From positions 2,761,490-2,825,489 of the forward strand of contig NZ_CP081295.1 of NCBI RefSeq assembly GCF_019711375.1: 64,000 bases of DNA, written 5' to 3'. The translations under genes and the position numbers were made by a program. How positions within the stretch are numbered: the stretch's first letter is position 1; each line of letters opens with the position of its first letter. The notes under the pieces are model-generated. The model had not been told where the DNA came from. It saw only the letters and a program-made list of their open reading frames with translations, and did not search any database. The stretch comes from Qipengyuania aurantiaca. GTDB taxonomy: Bacteria > Pseudomonadota > Alphaproteobacteria > Sphingomonadales > Sphingomonadaceae. Of the stretch, positions 51,703 through 60,448 are shown piece after piece.

Positions 51703-52302
51703 GTGTCGGAAACATTGAAACTGTCCTGCGCTTGCGGAGAGGTGAAGGCCAGCGTTGAAAAGGCGACGAAGGACGAAGGTGACTTCGTTTACTGCCATTG
51801 CGAGGATTGCCAATCCGTACCCAAGTACCTCGGCAAAGAGAATCGCATTCTCGAGGCCAATGGGGGTACGGCCCTGTACCAGTCGCGCTGCGCCCGCCTT
51901 TCCTTCCAGCACGGCAAGGACAAGCTCGCCGGTCTTCACATGACCGACAAGCCGACGCTGCGCTGGTACGCCAGCTGCTGCAACACGCCGATGTTCAACA
52001 CATACGCCAACGGCAAGCTGCCCTACACCACCGTGCTGTTGGCCAACGCCGATGCGGAAGGACGCGCGGCTCTGGGCGAGCCGATGGGGCATCTCCACCT
52101 CGCCGATGCGCCGGGAGATACGACCGGCCTTCAGCCGCTGTCGATGAATGCGCTCCTGCGCAGCTTCTTCAAGCGGCTGGTGAAAGACATCTTTTCCGGT
52201 GACCGTCGGCGCAATCCGTTGTTCGATCCCAAGACGCTGGAGCCGATCAGCGAACCGCACCGTCTGACGGAAACCGAACGGCAGGCCTTGCAAAGCGCGT
52301 AG
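51703..52302 (+). CDS. DUF6151 / GFA-like zinc-binding protein
   Basis: 199 residues from a GTG. CSCACGEVK-type N-terminal Cys cluster (LSCACGEVKASV), CHCEDCQSVPKYLG and YASCCNTPMFNTY supply Cys ligands similar to the glutathione-dependent formaldehyde-activating (GFA) fold. The C-terminal half (SFFKRLVKDIFSGDRRRNPLF) fits DUF6151. Biochemical role unknown. Confidence 0.78.
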   Translation: MSETLKLSCACGEVKASVEKATKDEGDFVYCHCEDCQSVPKYLGKENRILEANGGTALYQSRCARLSFQHGKDKLAGLHMTDKPTLRWYASCCNTPMFNTYANGKLPYTTVLLANADAEGRAALGEPMGHLHLADAPGDTTGLQPLSMNALLRSFFKRLVKDIFSGDRRRNPLFDPKTLEPISEPHRLTETERQALQSA

Positions 52303-52323
52303 GCAGCCGCTTTCACTCATTCC

Positions 52324-52929
52324 ATGAGAATTTCCGCCGCGCACCCTGCCGTCTATGCCCTGTGCGCGGTGGCTTTTGCTGCCATCGTCTACGCGCAGCT
52401 GACCCGCGAGCGCGCGCCGGCCCGCGAACGGGTGGTGAGCACCAGCGCCCTTACCGATTACGCCCGCGCAACGCTCGCCGAAATCCAGCCGCGCTCGATT
52501 GCCAACAACCAGGAATATTGCGGCGTCATTTTCGAAGACGAGGAGGGCAATCTCCAGACCTCGAAAATCTATGCCGGCGAACGGGCGGCCTGCGCGCTCG
52601 ATTGGGGTGTACCGCTGGGCTATCACGTGGTGGCGAGCTTCCATTCGCATGGCGGCTTCGACACGCAATACGCCTCGGAAATTCCCTCCAGCCTCGATCT
52701 TGCGACCGATATCGACGCGCGGATCGATGGCTTCGTCGGCACGCCGGGCGGGCGCATCTGGCACAACCGCTGGCAGGATGAGGCGACCGAACTGGCCTGC
52801 GGCGAGGCCTGCCTGCCGGTCGACCCGCGCTACGAGGCCTTCAAGCGCAGCAGCGGCCAGCGCTTCAACATCGCCCGGCGCTATTCGATGGACGAGCTCA
52901 ACAGCCTGTTCGGGGTCGAAGGCGCGTGA
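52324..52929 (+). CDS. DUF4329 domain protein, membrane-anchored
   Basis: 201 residues. One N-terminal membrane helix (about 8-25) and then a JAB-like DUF4329 domain with VVASFHSHGGFDTQYASEIP and the DLATDIDARIDGFVGTPGG segment. Such domains are often found at the ends of exported RHS or secretion proteins, but here it stands alone. Its stop overlaps the next gene (GTGA). Confidence 0.78.
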   Translation: MRISAAHPAVYALCAVAFAAIVYAQLTRERAPARERVVSTSALTDYARATLAEIQPRSIANNQEYCGVIFEDEEGNLQTSKIYAGERAACALDWGVPLGYHVVASFHSHGGFDTQYASEIPSSLDLATDIDARIDGFVGTPGGRIWHNRWQDEATELACGEACLPVDPRYEAFKRSSGQRFNIARRYSMDELNSLFGVEGA

Positions 52930-54074
52930 GGCTCTCCGATTGCCATAACATCGACGATTTCCGCCGCCTCGCGAAGAAGCAGCTGCCCTGGCCGGTGTTC
53001 GACTATATCGACGGCGCGGCGGACGACGAGCTGACCAAGGCGCGCAACACCTCCGCCTTCGAAGAGGTCGACCTCGTCCCCGACGTGCTCGCCGGGGTGG
53101 AGCGGATCGACACCAGTTGCACCATCATGGGCTGCCGCAGCGAACTGCCGCTCATGCTCAGCCCCACCGCGCTCCAGCGGGCTTTCCACCGCGATGGCGA
53201 GCGGGCGGTGGCGAAGGCGGCGGAAAACTTCGGCGTGTGGTTTGGCATATCCAGCCTCGCCACCCATTCGATCGAGGAAATCGCCGCCCTCACCAGCGCG
53301 CCCAAGCTGTTCCAGCTCTATGTCCATAAGGACAAGGGGCTCAACGCCAGCATGATCGAGCGTTGCAAGGCCGCCGATTTCGATGCGCTGGCGCTGACTG
53401 TGGACACCATCGTATCCGGCAAGCGCGAACGCTGCCTGCGCTCGGGCTTCACCACCCCGCCCCGTTTTTCCGCATCCTCGCTGTGGAGCTACGCCACGCG
53501 GCCGCGTTGGACGCTGGATTATGTCTTCGGGCCGAAGTTCCGCCTGCCCAATCTCGACGGCTATGTCAGCGAGGGCAGCGGCAAGGCGGTCAGCATCCAG
53601 GAATACTTCAACACCATGCTCGACACCGGCATGGATTGGGACACCGCCGCGCGCATCCGTCAGGACTGGGGCGGGACCCTCGCATTGAAGGGCGTGATGA
53701 GCGTTGCCGATGCGCGCCGCGCGGTGGAGATCGGTGCCGACGCGATCTGGATTTCCAACCATGGCGGCCGCCAACTCGACGGCAGCCGCGCGCCTTTCGA
53801 CCAGCTCAAGGAGATCGTCGATGCGGTCGGCGGCGAAATCGAGATCATCCTCGACGGCGGTGTGCGGCGCGGCACGCATGTCATGAAAAGCCTCGCCATG
53901 GGGGCGACGGCGGCCTCGGGCGGACGGCTATACCTCTACGCGCTCGCCGCGGCGGGACAGGAGGGCGTCGAGCGCGCCCTCACCATCCTCAAGGAGGAGA
54001 TCGAGCGCGCGATGCGGCTCATGGGCGTCACTTCGGTGCAACAATTGAACCGCGAACGGCTGCGCTTTCGATAA
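52926..54074 (+). CDS. FMN-dependent alpha-hydroxy-acid oxidase/dehydrogenase
   Basis: 382 residues from a GTG overlapping the DUF4329 stop. FDYIDGAADDELT, the catalytic ISNHGGRQLDGSRAPF (His) and DGGVRRGTHVMKSLAMGA are characteristic of the L-lactate dehydrogenase/glycolate oxidase family. LldD-like, but the exact acid cannot be read. No permease or regulator adjacent. Confidence 0.9.
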   Translation: MRLSDCHNIDDFRRLAKKQLPWPVFDYIDGAADDELTKARNTSAFEEVDLVPDVLAGVERIDTSCTIMGCRSELPLMLSPTALQRAFHRDGERAVAKAAENFGVWFGISSLATHSIEEIAALTSAPKLFQLYVHKDKGLNASMIERCKAADFDALALTVDTIVSGKRERCLRSGFTTPPRFSASSLWSYATRPRWTLDYVFGPKFRLPNLDGYVSEGSGKAVSIQEYFNTMLDTGMDWDTAARIRQDWGGTLALKGVMSVADARRAVEIGADAIWISNHGGRQLDGSRAPFDQLKEIVDAVGGEIEIILDGGVRRGTHVMKSLAMGATAASGGRLYLYALAAAGQEGVERALTILKEEIERAMRLMGVTSVQQLNRERLRFR

Positions 54075-54114
54075 ATTCGCAAAGCAGAGCTTGAAAACGC
54101 GGCAAGATTGCGCA

Positions 54115-54174
54115 ATGCAGCATGGCATGACCCGTCTCGGACTAATCCTGCGACTTACCCGCCCTTGGGCGTGA
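54115..54174 (+). CDS. Probable leuA leader peptide
   Basis: A 19-codon ORF from ATG 54115 (or 15 codons from ATG 54127) ends TGA at 54172-54174. The peptide core MTRLGLILRLTRPWA contains four Leu (CTC, CTA, CTG, CTT) and one Ile in seven codons. It lies 78 bp before leuA. Downstream RNA can form two partly exclusive stems: 54162-54169 with 54205-54212 (8 bp), and 54192-54197 with 54201-54206. This is the layout of leucine-responsive attenuation. There is no strong Shine-Dalgarno and no T-tract is visible. Confidence 0.6.
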   Translation: MQHGMTRLGLILRLTRPWA

Positions 54175-54212
54175 TATTGGCGTGCCAGCTAGGTGCGCCG
54201 CGCACCCAAGGG
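54162..54212 (+). promoter_or_regulatory. Candidate leuA attenuator stems
   Basis: CCCTTGGG at 54162-54169, inside the last codons of the leader ORF, is perfectly complementary to CCCAAGGG at 54205-54212. A GGTGCG-CCG-CGCACC hairpin (54192-54206) shares bases with the second arm. A ribosome stalled on the Leu codons would change which stem forms. leuA has ACCTCC, not a Shine-Dalgarno, just before its ATG. Confidence 0.5.
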
Positions 54213-54252
54213 ACCCGCCACCAGCCGCAGTAACCGACACGAGTACCTCCCG

Positions 54253-55932
54253 ATGCCCATGCTCAGCGACCCGAGCGTCAAATATTCGCCCTTCCCGCAG
54301 GTCCCCCTGACCGACCGGCAATGGCCCACGCGCACCATCACCGCCCCGCCCCGCTGGCTCAGCACCGACCTGCGCGACGGCAACCAGGCGATCGTCGACC
54401 CGATGGACGCGCACAAGAAGAACCGCTTCTTCGACCTGCTGGTGGAAGTCGGCGTGAAGGAAATCGAGGTCGGCTTCCCCAGCGCGGGCGCGACCGAGTT
54501 CGATTTCATCTCGGGCCTCGTGAAATCCGGCCGCATCCCCGACGACGTGATCGTGCAGGTCCTGACGCAGAGCCGCGAGGATCTGATCCGCACCAGCTTC
54601 GCCAGCCTCACCGGCGCGCGCGCGGCCATCGTCCATCTCTACAACGCCGTCAGCCCCGCCTGGCGCGAGGTGGTTTTCGGCATGACGAAGGACCAGGTGC
54701 GCGACATCGCGGTGCACGGCGCCAAGGTCATGCGCGACGAAGCGGGCAAGCAGCCCGGCACCGACTGGCACTTTCAGTACAGCCCGGAAACCTTCTCGAC
54801 CGCCGAACTCGATTTCAGCCTCGAGGTTTGCGAGGCGGTGATGGAGGTCCTCGCCCCCACGCCCGAACACCCGATCATCCTCAACCTGCCCGCCACGGTG
54901 GAGGCGGCCACACCCAATATCTACGCCGACCAGGTCGAGTATTTCATCCGCAACCTGCCCAAGCGCGAGAGCGCGGTGATCAGCCTCCACACCCACAACG
55001 ATCGCGGCACGGGCGTGGCGGCAGCAGAGCTGGCGCTGATGGCGGGCGCGGACCGCGTCGAGGGCTGCCTGTTCGGCAATGGCGAGCGCACCGGCAATTG
55101 CTGCCTCGTGACCATGGCCTTGAATATGTACACGCAGGGCGTCGACCCGAAGCTCGACTTCTCCGACATCGACCGCGTCATCGAGACGGTCGAGTATTGC
55201 AACGAACTGCCCGTCCACCAGCGCCACCCCTATGGCGGCGAGCTGGTCTACACGGCGTTCTCCGGCAGTCACCAGGATGCCATCAAAAAGGGCTTTGCCG
55301 CCAACGAACTGCAGAACGATCCCCATTGGCGCGTCCCCTACCTGCCCATCGACCCCGCCGATCTCGGCCGCAGCTACGAGGCGGTGATCCGCGTCAATTC
55401 GCAATCCGGCAAGGGGGGTTTCGCCTGGGTGCTCGAGCAGGACCAGGGCCTCAAGCTGCCCAAGAAAATGCAGGCCGATTTCTCTCCCCATGTTCAGCGA
55501 ATGGCGGACGAACTTGGCCGCGAATTGGGCGCGCCCGACATATGGGAGGCGTTCAAGTCCGCCTACCACGTCCAAACCGAGAAGAAGCACTTCCAGCTCG
55601 TCGATTACGAAGAGCGCCGCGCGACGGACGGCACGCGCCTATTAAGCGGCACGATCGCGGTGCAGGGCCAGGAACAGAGCGTTTCAGGCCGCGGCAACGG
55701 CCTGATCTCCAGCGTCCTTTCGACGATTGAGGAAAGCTTCGGCCTTGCGCTGGAAATCGTCGATTACACCGAACACGCGCTGACCACGGGCCGCGATTCC
55801 CGCGCGGCCGCCTATCTCGAGTGCCGCACGCCGGACGGGCGCACCATCTGGGGCGTCGGCATCGACGAAGACGTCGCCACAGCCAGCGTCCGCGCCGTGC
55901 TAAGCGCGGCCAATTCGGCGGTTAGCGGCTGA
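54253..55932 (+). CDS. leuA: 2-isopropylmalate synthase (long form)
   Basis: 559 residues from the ATG at 54253; the ATG at 54259 is also possible. The first committed step of leucine synthesis. LSTDLRDGNQAIVDPMD, GVKEIEVGFPSAG, SLHTHNDRGTGVAAAELALM and HPYGGELVYTAFSG are clear; the C-terminal about 150 residues form the LeuA dimer regulatory domain (SGTIAVQGQEQSVSGRGNG). It is about 4.8 kb downstream of ilvC, not in one operon, and has its own leader. Confidence 0.96.
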   Translation: MPMLSDPSVKYSPFPQVPLTDRQWPTRTITAPPRWLSTDLRDGNQAIVDPMDAHKKNRFFDLLVEVGVKEIEVGFPSAGATEFDFISGLVKSGRIPDDVIVQVLTQSREDLIRTSFASLTGARAAIVHLYNAVSPAWREVVFGMTKDQVRDIAVHGAKVMRDEAGKQPGTDWHFQYSPETFSTAELDFSLEVCEAVMEVLAPTPEHPIILNLPATVEAATPNIYADQVEYFIRNLPKRESAVISLHTHNDRGTGVAAAELALMAGADRVEGCLFGNGERTGNCCLVTMALNMYTQGVDPKLDFSDIDRVIETVEYCNELPVHQRHPYGGELVYTAFSGSHQDAIKKGFAANELQNDPHWRVPYLPIDPADLGRSYEAVIRVNSQSGKGGFAWVLEQDQGLKLPKKMQADFSPHVQRMADELGRELGAPDIWEAFKSAYHVQTEKKHFQLVDYEERRATDGTRLLSGTIAVQGQEQSVSGRGNGLISSVLSTIEESFGLALEIVDYTEHALTTGRDSRAAAYLECRTPDGRTIWGVGIDEDVATASVRAVLSAANSAVSG

Positions 55933-55935
55933 ACC

Positions 55936-56670
55936 TCAGCGACAAGGGACGAACTGGACCGGTTCGGGTTCGGACCATTTGAGGCTACCGTCGGTTTTCA
56001 CCTGGATGTGACCGCCCTTCGATTTGCGCTGCTCGACCACCACGCACAGGCTGTCGCGATGGAGATAATACATCTCCCACTGCCATTCGGGCAGCGGAAT
56101 GTCGGTGTTGCCGCCGACATCGAAGGGATCGATTTCCACCGAATAGCGGTCGAAGCCAAAGCTGCGGCGCGACGGCGTGCTGAAATATTCGACCGGATAA
56201 GCCGCCTGCTCCCACTTCGCGTCGGAAAAGTCGAAATGGACATGCTCGACCGCGCGCCACAGCATCATGTTGCTCCAGGCGCCGATAAACAGCGGAAAGC
56301 CGATCAGCATGCCGAGCGTGATGCGAATGCCCCGCATGCCGGGCTTGGTCAGCCAGAGATAGCCGCCGATCAGCAGCCCCAGGGCCGCGCCGGTTACGCT
56401 GGCATAGAAGCTGGCACCATCGGGCAGCGGGGTGATCATGCTGGTCCCGGCCGCCAGCGCGTCGAGCGTCAGGACCCCCAGCAGGATCGACACGCCGATG
56501 ACCGCAAGGCGCATCTTGCGCGACAGGCTTTCACCGACTTCTTCGTACTCGTCGTAATCTTCGTCGGCTTCCACATGCGCCGTCCAGCGTCGCGCTGGCG
56601 CAGGATTTGCGAAACCCCCCAGCGAACCTCGGCCCGTATCCAACTCTGCGCCCTTGCGTCCGAATGTCAT
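55936..56670 (-). CDS. Hypothetical membrane protein
   Basis: 244 residues. Charged N-terminus with EADEDYDEYEEVG (about 34-46), three hydrophobic segments (about 54-75, 83-106, 115-135) and a C-terminal soluble part (about 140-244) rich in aromatic residues ending CVVVEQRKSKGGHIQVK. I recognise no family. Convergent with leuA, only 3 bp apart. Confidence 0.65.
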   Translation of the reverse strand: MTFGRKGAELDTGRGSLGGFANPAPARRWTAHVEADEDYDEYEEVGESLSRKMRLAVIGVSILLGVLTLDALAAGTSMITPLPDGASFYASVTGAALGLLIGGYLWLTKPGMRGIRITLGMLIGFPLFIGAWSNMMLWRAVEHVHFDFSDAKWEQAAYPVEYFSTPSRRSFGFDRYSVEIDPFDVGGNTDIPLPEWQWEMYYLHRDSLCVVVEQRKSKGGHIQVKTDGSLKWSEPEPVQFVPCR

Positions 56671-56807
56671 GACGAATCCCCCTAAACCGCAGATCCGATA
56701 CCAAACAGGCGTTTACGATTTCTGACCTCTCGAAAGGCAATTCCCTTTTCTGGACTGGCGCCAAAGAAGCTTTGTCAATTCGTTGCTTTTGCGTTAACCG
56801 TGATCAT

Positions 56808-57620
56808 ATGGGCGATACTGGGGGACCCGCGCACGCTTACGTGGTGAAGGCAGAGGAACTGCCTGCGCTGTACTATCTGGACGACGCGCATCCGCGGCCC
56901 GACAGTCTCGAATGGATAAACCGCGGGACCGACCAGAAGCTGCGGCGCACCACGGTGGAAATGCTGCTGCGCACGCTCTTCGCCAAGGTGCAGACACCCA
57001 GTGTCCAGAAGCTCCATGATTCCGCCGGACTGCGCGCCAGCTTCAAGAGCGAGCGCGAGCGGGAGCGTTTCTCGAAAGCCTTCCTCCGCGCACGCGATGA
57101 AATGGCGCGCGACAGGCAGCACCTCGTCACCGCGATCTTCGACCAGCCCGAAGCCGCTACGCGCGCCGTGACGCTGCTGACGGTCGAAGGGGTGAGCGAG
57201 GACTCAATTTCAATGCTGTGGCGAGCAAGCGAATATCTCGAAGAAAAATACCAGCGCCAAAAGGGGTACAGCCCCGGCAGCGTGGCAGGCGCAATTACCG
57301 GAGCCGGTGTCGCAGGCGCCGTGCTCGGCGTGGGCGTCCTGATGATCCCCGGGCTCGGACCCGTTGCCGTGGCCGGGGCCTTGGCGAGTTCCTCGATCGC
57401 CCCCGTCGCGGCGGTCAGCTCCGTCATCGGCGCAACCGGCGGAGCGATTGCCAAGATGCTCACCGACCACGATGTCGACGGGGTTTCCGCCACTCTTTAC
57501 GAACGCGAGATCAAGCGCGGCCGGATCTTCCTTTCGGTCAACACCGAGGTCGAGGAACTCGACTCTGCCGAGATCCGCCGCCTACTGGTTTCGCAAGGCG
57601 GATACATGCCGGGCGAGTGA
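56808..57620 (+). CDS. Hypothetical protein with glycine-zipper membrane region
   Basis: 270 residues from the ATG at 56808 (a TTG at 56772 is an alternative). A Arg/Glu-rich N-terminal half includes FKSERERERFSKAFLRARDE; HLVTAIFDQPEAATRAVTLL and a later LSVNTEVEELDSAEIRRLL look like a stress-protein (GSP17M/YflT-type) domain split by a glycine-rich hydrophobic region (about 155-215, SVAGAITGAGVAGAVLGVGV). Function unknown. It may associate with membranes. Confidence 0.65.
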   Translation: MGDTGGPAHAYVVKAEELPALYYLDDAHPRPDSLEWINRGTDQKLRRTTVEMLLRTLFAKVQTPSVQKLHDSAGLRASFKSERERERFSKAFLRARDEMARDRQHLVTAIFDQPEAATRAVTLLTVEGVSEDSISMLWRASEYLEEKYQRQKGYSPGSVAGAITGAGVAGAVLGVGVLMIPGLGPVAVAGALASSSIAPVAAVSSVIGATGGAIAKMLTDHDVDGVSATLYEREIKRGRIFLSVNTEVEELDSAEIRRLLVSQGGYMPGE

Positions 57621-57647
57621 TCGGCTGCGCCGTTCAGCCAAGCCCCC

Positions 57648-57785
57648 TTTCCTACATTCACGCCATGCGCCAGACGGTGCTTATGGCCGCGCTCCCTCTC
57701 TCCTCAGCCCACGCATTCCTGCGGGTTTCACGCGGCCACTGGATTTTCTTACCGTACCGTGCTCCATGCGCTCCAAGCTGTAGGA
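57648..57785. repeat. Dispersed intergenic element, copy 2
   Basis: Like copy 1 near rpsA, it starts TTTCCTACA and ends CTGTAGGA, with the 30 bp end 57756-57785 matching 25 positions of 10879-10908. It fills most of the 187 bp gap between the stress-like gene and the amidohydrolase. Confidence 0.45.
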
Positions 57786-57807
57786 ATGGCCTGAGAGGAG
57801 CCGCGAC

Positions 57808-58869
57808 ATGAGCGAAGAGATCATCGATCCCGACCTGCCGATCATCGATCCGCACCACCACCTCTGGGACCTGCGCCCACTGGTCCCCGCCTTCCCCGAA
57901 CCGCGCCACGACTTCATCGAAGCGATTGCAGGCGCGGCCTACTACACTTTCGACGAGCTCCAGCAGGACACGCGCGGCGGGCTGGAAGGTGGCCACAACA
58001 TCGTCGGCACGGTCTTCATGGAATGCGGCGCCTTCTACGACGCAGGCCGCGACGACGCGATGAAGAGCGTGGGCGAAGTCGAGTTCGTGAACGGCGTCAC
58101 CGCGCAAGGGGCCAGCGGCCTCTATGGCGATTACCGCCCTTGCGCCGGGATCGTCGGCCATGCGGACCTGACCTTGGGCGATGCGGTAAAGCCGGTGATC
58201 GAGGCGCTCATCGCGGCGGGCAACGGGCGGTTTCGGGGTATCCGTCACGCCGCCGCCTGGGATGCCGATCCCGAAGTGCTCGGCCCTCCCTTCCACGCGC
58301 CCGAGGGCCTCTACCTCTCCGACGCGTTTCGCGAAGGGTTCGCGGCCTATGCAGGCTACGGCCTCACCTTCGACGCCTGGTTGCTGGAGCCGCAGCTTGG
58401 CGACGTGCTGGACCTGGCACGCGCCTTTCCCGGCCAGACCATCGTGCTCGACCATTGCGGCACGCCGCTCAACATCGCCTGCTATCGCGGCAAGCTTCAC
58501 GAGAACTTCGACCGCTGGCGCCAGTCGATCCACGCGCTGGCCGAATGCCCGAATGTGCAGGTCAAGCTCGGCGGGCTGGCGATGGCGTTCTGCGGCCTGC
58601 CCGAAGACGGCCCGATGAAGGGCCATACTTCCGAGCATCTCGCCGGGCTCTGGCGGCCCTATATCGAAACCTGCATCCATGCCTTCGGGCCTGGGCGGTG
58701 CATGTTCGAATCCAACTATCCGGTCGACCGCTGGGGCGCGAGCTACGAGGTCTTGTGGAACGCCTTCAAGCGCCTCTCCCACAGCCATTCCGAAGACGAG
58801 CGGCGCGCGCTTTTCGCCGGCACGGCGGCGAAGACCTACGGCATCGAGCACGTCCTTCCCACGAGTTGA
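57808..58869 (+). CDS. Amidohydrolase-family (amidohydrolase 2) TIM-barrel hydrolase
   Basis: 353 residues. DPHHHLWDLRPLVPAF with the HxH metal motif at the N-terminus, FRGIRHAAAWD, IVLDHCGTPLN and NYPVDRWGASYE near the end fit the amidohydrolase-2/gluconolactonase-like lactonase group. The substrate is unknown. Its stop lies inside a perfect 7 bp-arm palindrome that precedes the next gene. Confidence 0.88.
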   Translation: MSEEIIDPDLPIIDPHHHLWDLRPLVPAFPEPRHDFIEAIAGAAYYTFDELQQDTRGGLEGGHNIVGTVFMECGAFYDAGRDDAMKSVGEVEFVNGVTAQGASGLYGDYRPCAGIVGHADLTLGDAVKPVIEALIAAGNGRFRGIRHAAAWDADPEVLGPPFHAPEGLYLSDAFREGFAAYAGYGLTFDAWLLEPQLGDVLDLARAFPGQTIVLDHCGTPLNIACYRGKLHENFDRWRQSIHALAECPNVQVKLGGLAMAFCGLPEDGPMKGHTSEHLAGLWRPYIETCIHAFGPGRCMFESNYPVDRWGASYEVLWNAFKRLSHSHSEDERRALFAGTAAKTYGIEHVLPTS

Positions 58870-58885
58870 CGTTTACGTAACGTCA
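58867..58885 (+). promoter_or_regulatory. Palindromic operator-like site
   Basis: TGACGTT and AACGTCA arms around TACGT, perfectly symmetric. It lies 66 bp before the nitronate monooxygenase ATG. It resembles sites of MerR-type LiuR or related regulators of acyl-CoA genes (from memory). No regulator is nearby. Confidence 0.5.
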
Positions 58886-58950
58886 CTCTCGACAAGCCGC
58901 GCGCATGGCCATACGCCCTGCGCCGACATCACATAAGGAGCTAGCCCCGC

Positions 58951-59919
58951 ATGACCCTGCCCGCCCCCTTCGACAAGCTGCGTATCCCTGTCATCGGTTC
59001 GCCGCTCTTCATCGTTTCCGGGCCGGAACTGGTCATCGCGCAGTGTAAGGCCGGCATAGTCGGCAGCTTCCCGGCGCTCAACGCGCGTCCGCAAAGCGAG
59101 CTGGACGAGTGGCTCCACCGGATCACCGAGGAACTGGCCGCGCACAATCGCGACAATCCGGATCGCCCCGCGGCCCCCTTCGCGGTCAACCAGATCGTCC
59201 ACCGTTCGAACGACCGGATCGAGGCGGACATGGCGACCTGCGCCAAGTGGCAGGTGCCGCTTGTCATCACCTCGCTCGGCGCGCGTGAGGAAATCTTCAA
59301 CGCCGTGCGAGGCTGGGGCGGAATCACCATGCACGATGTGATCAACAACCGTTTCGCGAGGAAGGCGATCGAGAAGGGTGCGGACGGGCTCATCCCCGTG
59401 GCAGCCGGTGCGGGCGGCCATGCCGGCACGCTCAGCCCCTTCGCGCTGATGCAGGAAATCCGCGAATGGTTCGACGGGCTGGTCGCGCTCTCCGGCTCGA
59501 TCGCGCATGGCCGCTCGATCCTCGCCGCGCAGGCGCTGGGCGCGGACTTCGCCTATATCGGCTCGCCCTGGATCGCGACCGAGGAAGCCAACGCGGTCGA
59601 TGGCTACAAGCAGGGTATTGTCGAAGGCAGCGCCGACGGGATCGTTTATTCCAACCTCTTCACCGGCGTGCACGGCAACTATTTGCGCTCGAGCATCGAG
59701 AACGCCGGGCTCGATCCCGACGACCTCCCCACCAGCGACCCTTCGAAGATGAACTTCGGCAGCGGCGGCAACACCAAGGCCAAGGCCTGGAAGGACATCT
59801 GGGGTTCGGGCCAGGGCATCGGCACGGTCAAATCAGTCGGGCCTGTCGAGGATATGGTCGCGCGGCTGGAAGCGGAATACATCGCAGCCAAGGAAGCGCT
59901 CGCGGCGCGCACCGCTTAG
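58951..59919 (+). CDS. Nitronate monooxygenase family flavoprotein
   Basis: 322 residues. A TIM-barrel FMN enzyme: PVIGSPLFIVSGPELVIAQ, FAVNQIVHRSNDRIE, the active-site GGITMHDVINNRFARKAI and phosphate-binding GAGGHAGTLSPFALM, then YIGSPWIATEEANAVDGYK. 2-nitropropane dioxygenase-like; may act on nitronates or be an enoyl-reductase-type relative. The stop overlaps the convergent AHH gene by 4 bp. Confidence 0.9.
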   Translation: MTLPAPFDKLRIPVIGSPLFIVSGPELVIAQCKAGIVGSFPALNARPQSELDEWLHRITEELAAHNRDNPDRPAAPFAVNQIVHRSNDRIEADMATCAKWQVPLVITSLGAREEIFNAVRGWGGITMHDVINNRFARKAIEKGADGLIPVAAGAGGHAGTLSPFALMQEIREWFDGLVALSGSIAHGRSILAAQALGADFAYIGSPWIATEEANAVDGYKQGIVEGSADGIVYSNLFTGVHGNYLRSSIENAGLDPDDLPTSDPSKMNFGSGGNTKAKAWKDIWGSGQGIGTVKSVGPVEDMVARLEAEYIAAKEALAARTA

Positions 59920-60437
59920 GCGGCCGCCGCCCACAGCGCTTCGGCCATCGCGTCGAGCTCGCGAAAATCGGGCTGGCGCGACGAGGGATCGCGGCGGTTG
60001 AGCATGATCGGGCGGGACTGGTCGAAGAGGCGACGCCTCAGCGCGCCTTGCAGCAGTCCCAGCTGCATCAGCGCCTGGCCGCCCGCTTTTTGGGGATCGC
60101 AGCGACGATAGACCGCCCATGCGCTTTCGATCCGGCCTACGCGGTCGATCACCATGCCGTTATAGTCGCGATGCGGCCCGCGATGGAGTGGGAGGAGCGT
60201 GCGCCACACCGCCTCCTCGCGCGCGGGGAGCAGGACGCCGTTGGCGCGGAAATCGTCGAAGCCCATCGCCTCGACTCCCAGGGCTTCGAACATGGTCGCG
60301 AAGCAACGGCGCGAGAGAAGCTGGCGGGGCAGGAGGTGGTGCCGCTGCAGGCCCGGATCATACCCCGGTGTCCCGCGCCGATTGACGCTGCGAAACGGCA
60401 GCCTGCCGCGCGCCTTGTGTTCGATTGCGACCCCCAC
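59916..60437 (-). CDS. AHH-type (HNH-like) nuclease domain protein
   Basis: 173 residues from a GTG. LQRHHLLPRQL, DDFRANGVLLPAREE and LPLHRGPHRDYN reproduce the AHH superfamily motif (HH, then NG, then H...H..YN), usually a toxin nuclease in polymorphic toxins and effectors. No signal peptide or export domain is present. Last gene of the flavodoxin-DUF4261-like-AHH operon. Catalytic function is predicted, not shown. Confidence 0.75.
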   Translation of the reverse strand: MGVAIEHKARGRLPFRSVNRRGTPGYDPGLQRHHLLPRQLLSRRCFATMFEALGVEAMGFDDFRANGVLLPAREEAVWRTLLPLHRGPHRDYNGMVIDRVGRIESAWAVYRRCDPQKAGGQALMQLGLLQGALRRRLFDQSRPIMLNRRDPSSRQPDFRELDAMAEALWAAAA

Positions 60438-60448
60438 CGAGCGACCGT

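Noticed and set aside
54142..55590. 482-residue minus-strand ORF opposite leuA
   Set aside because: Shadow of leuA with no domain.
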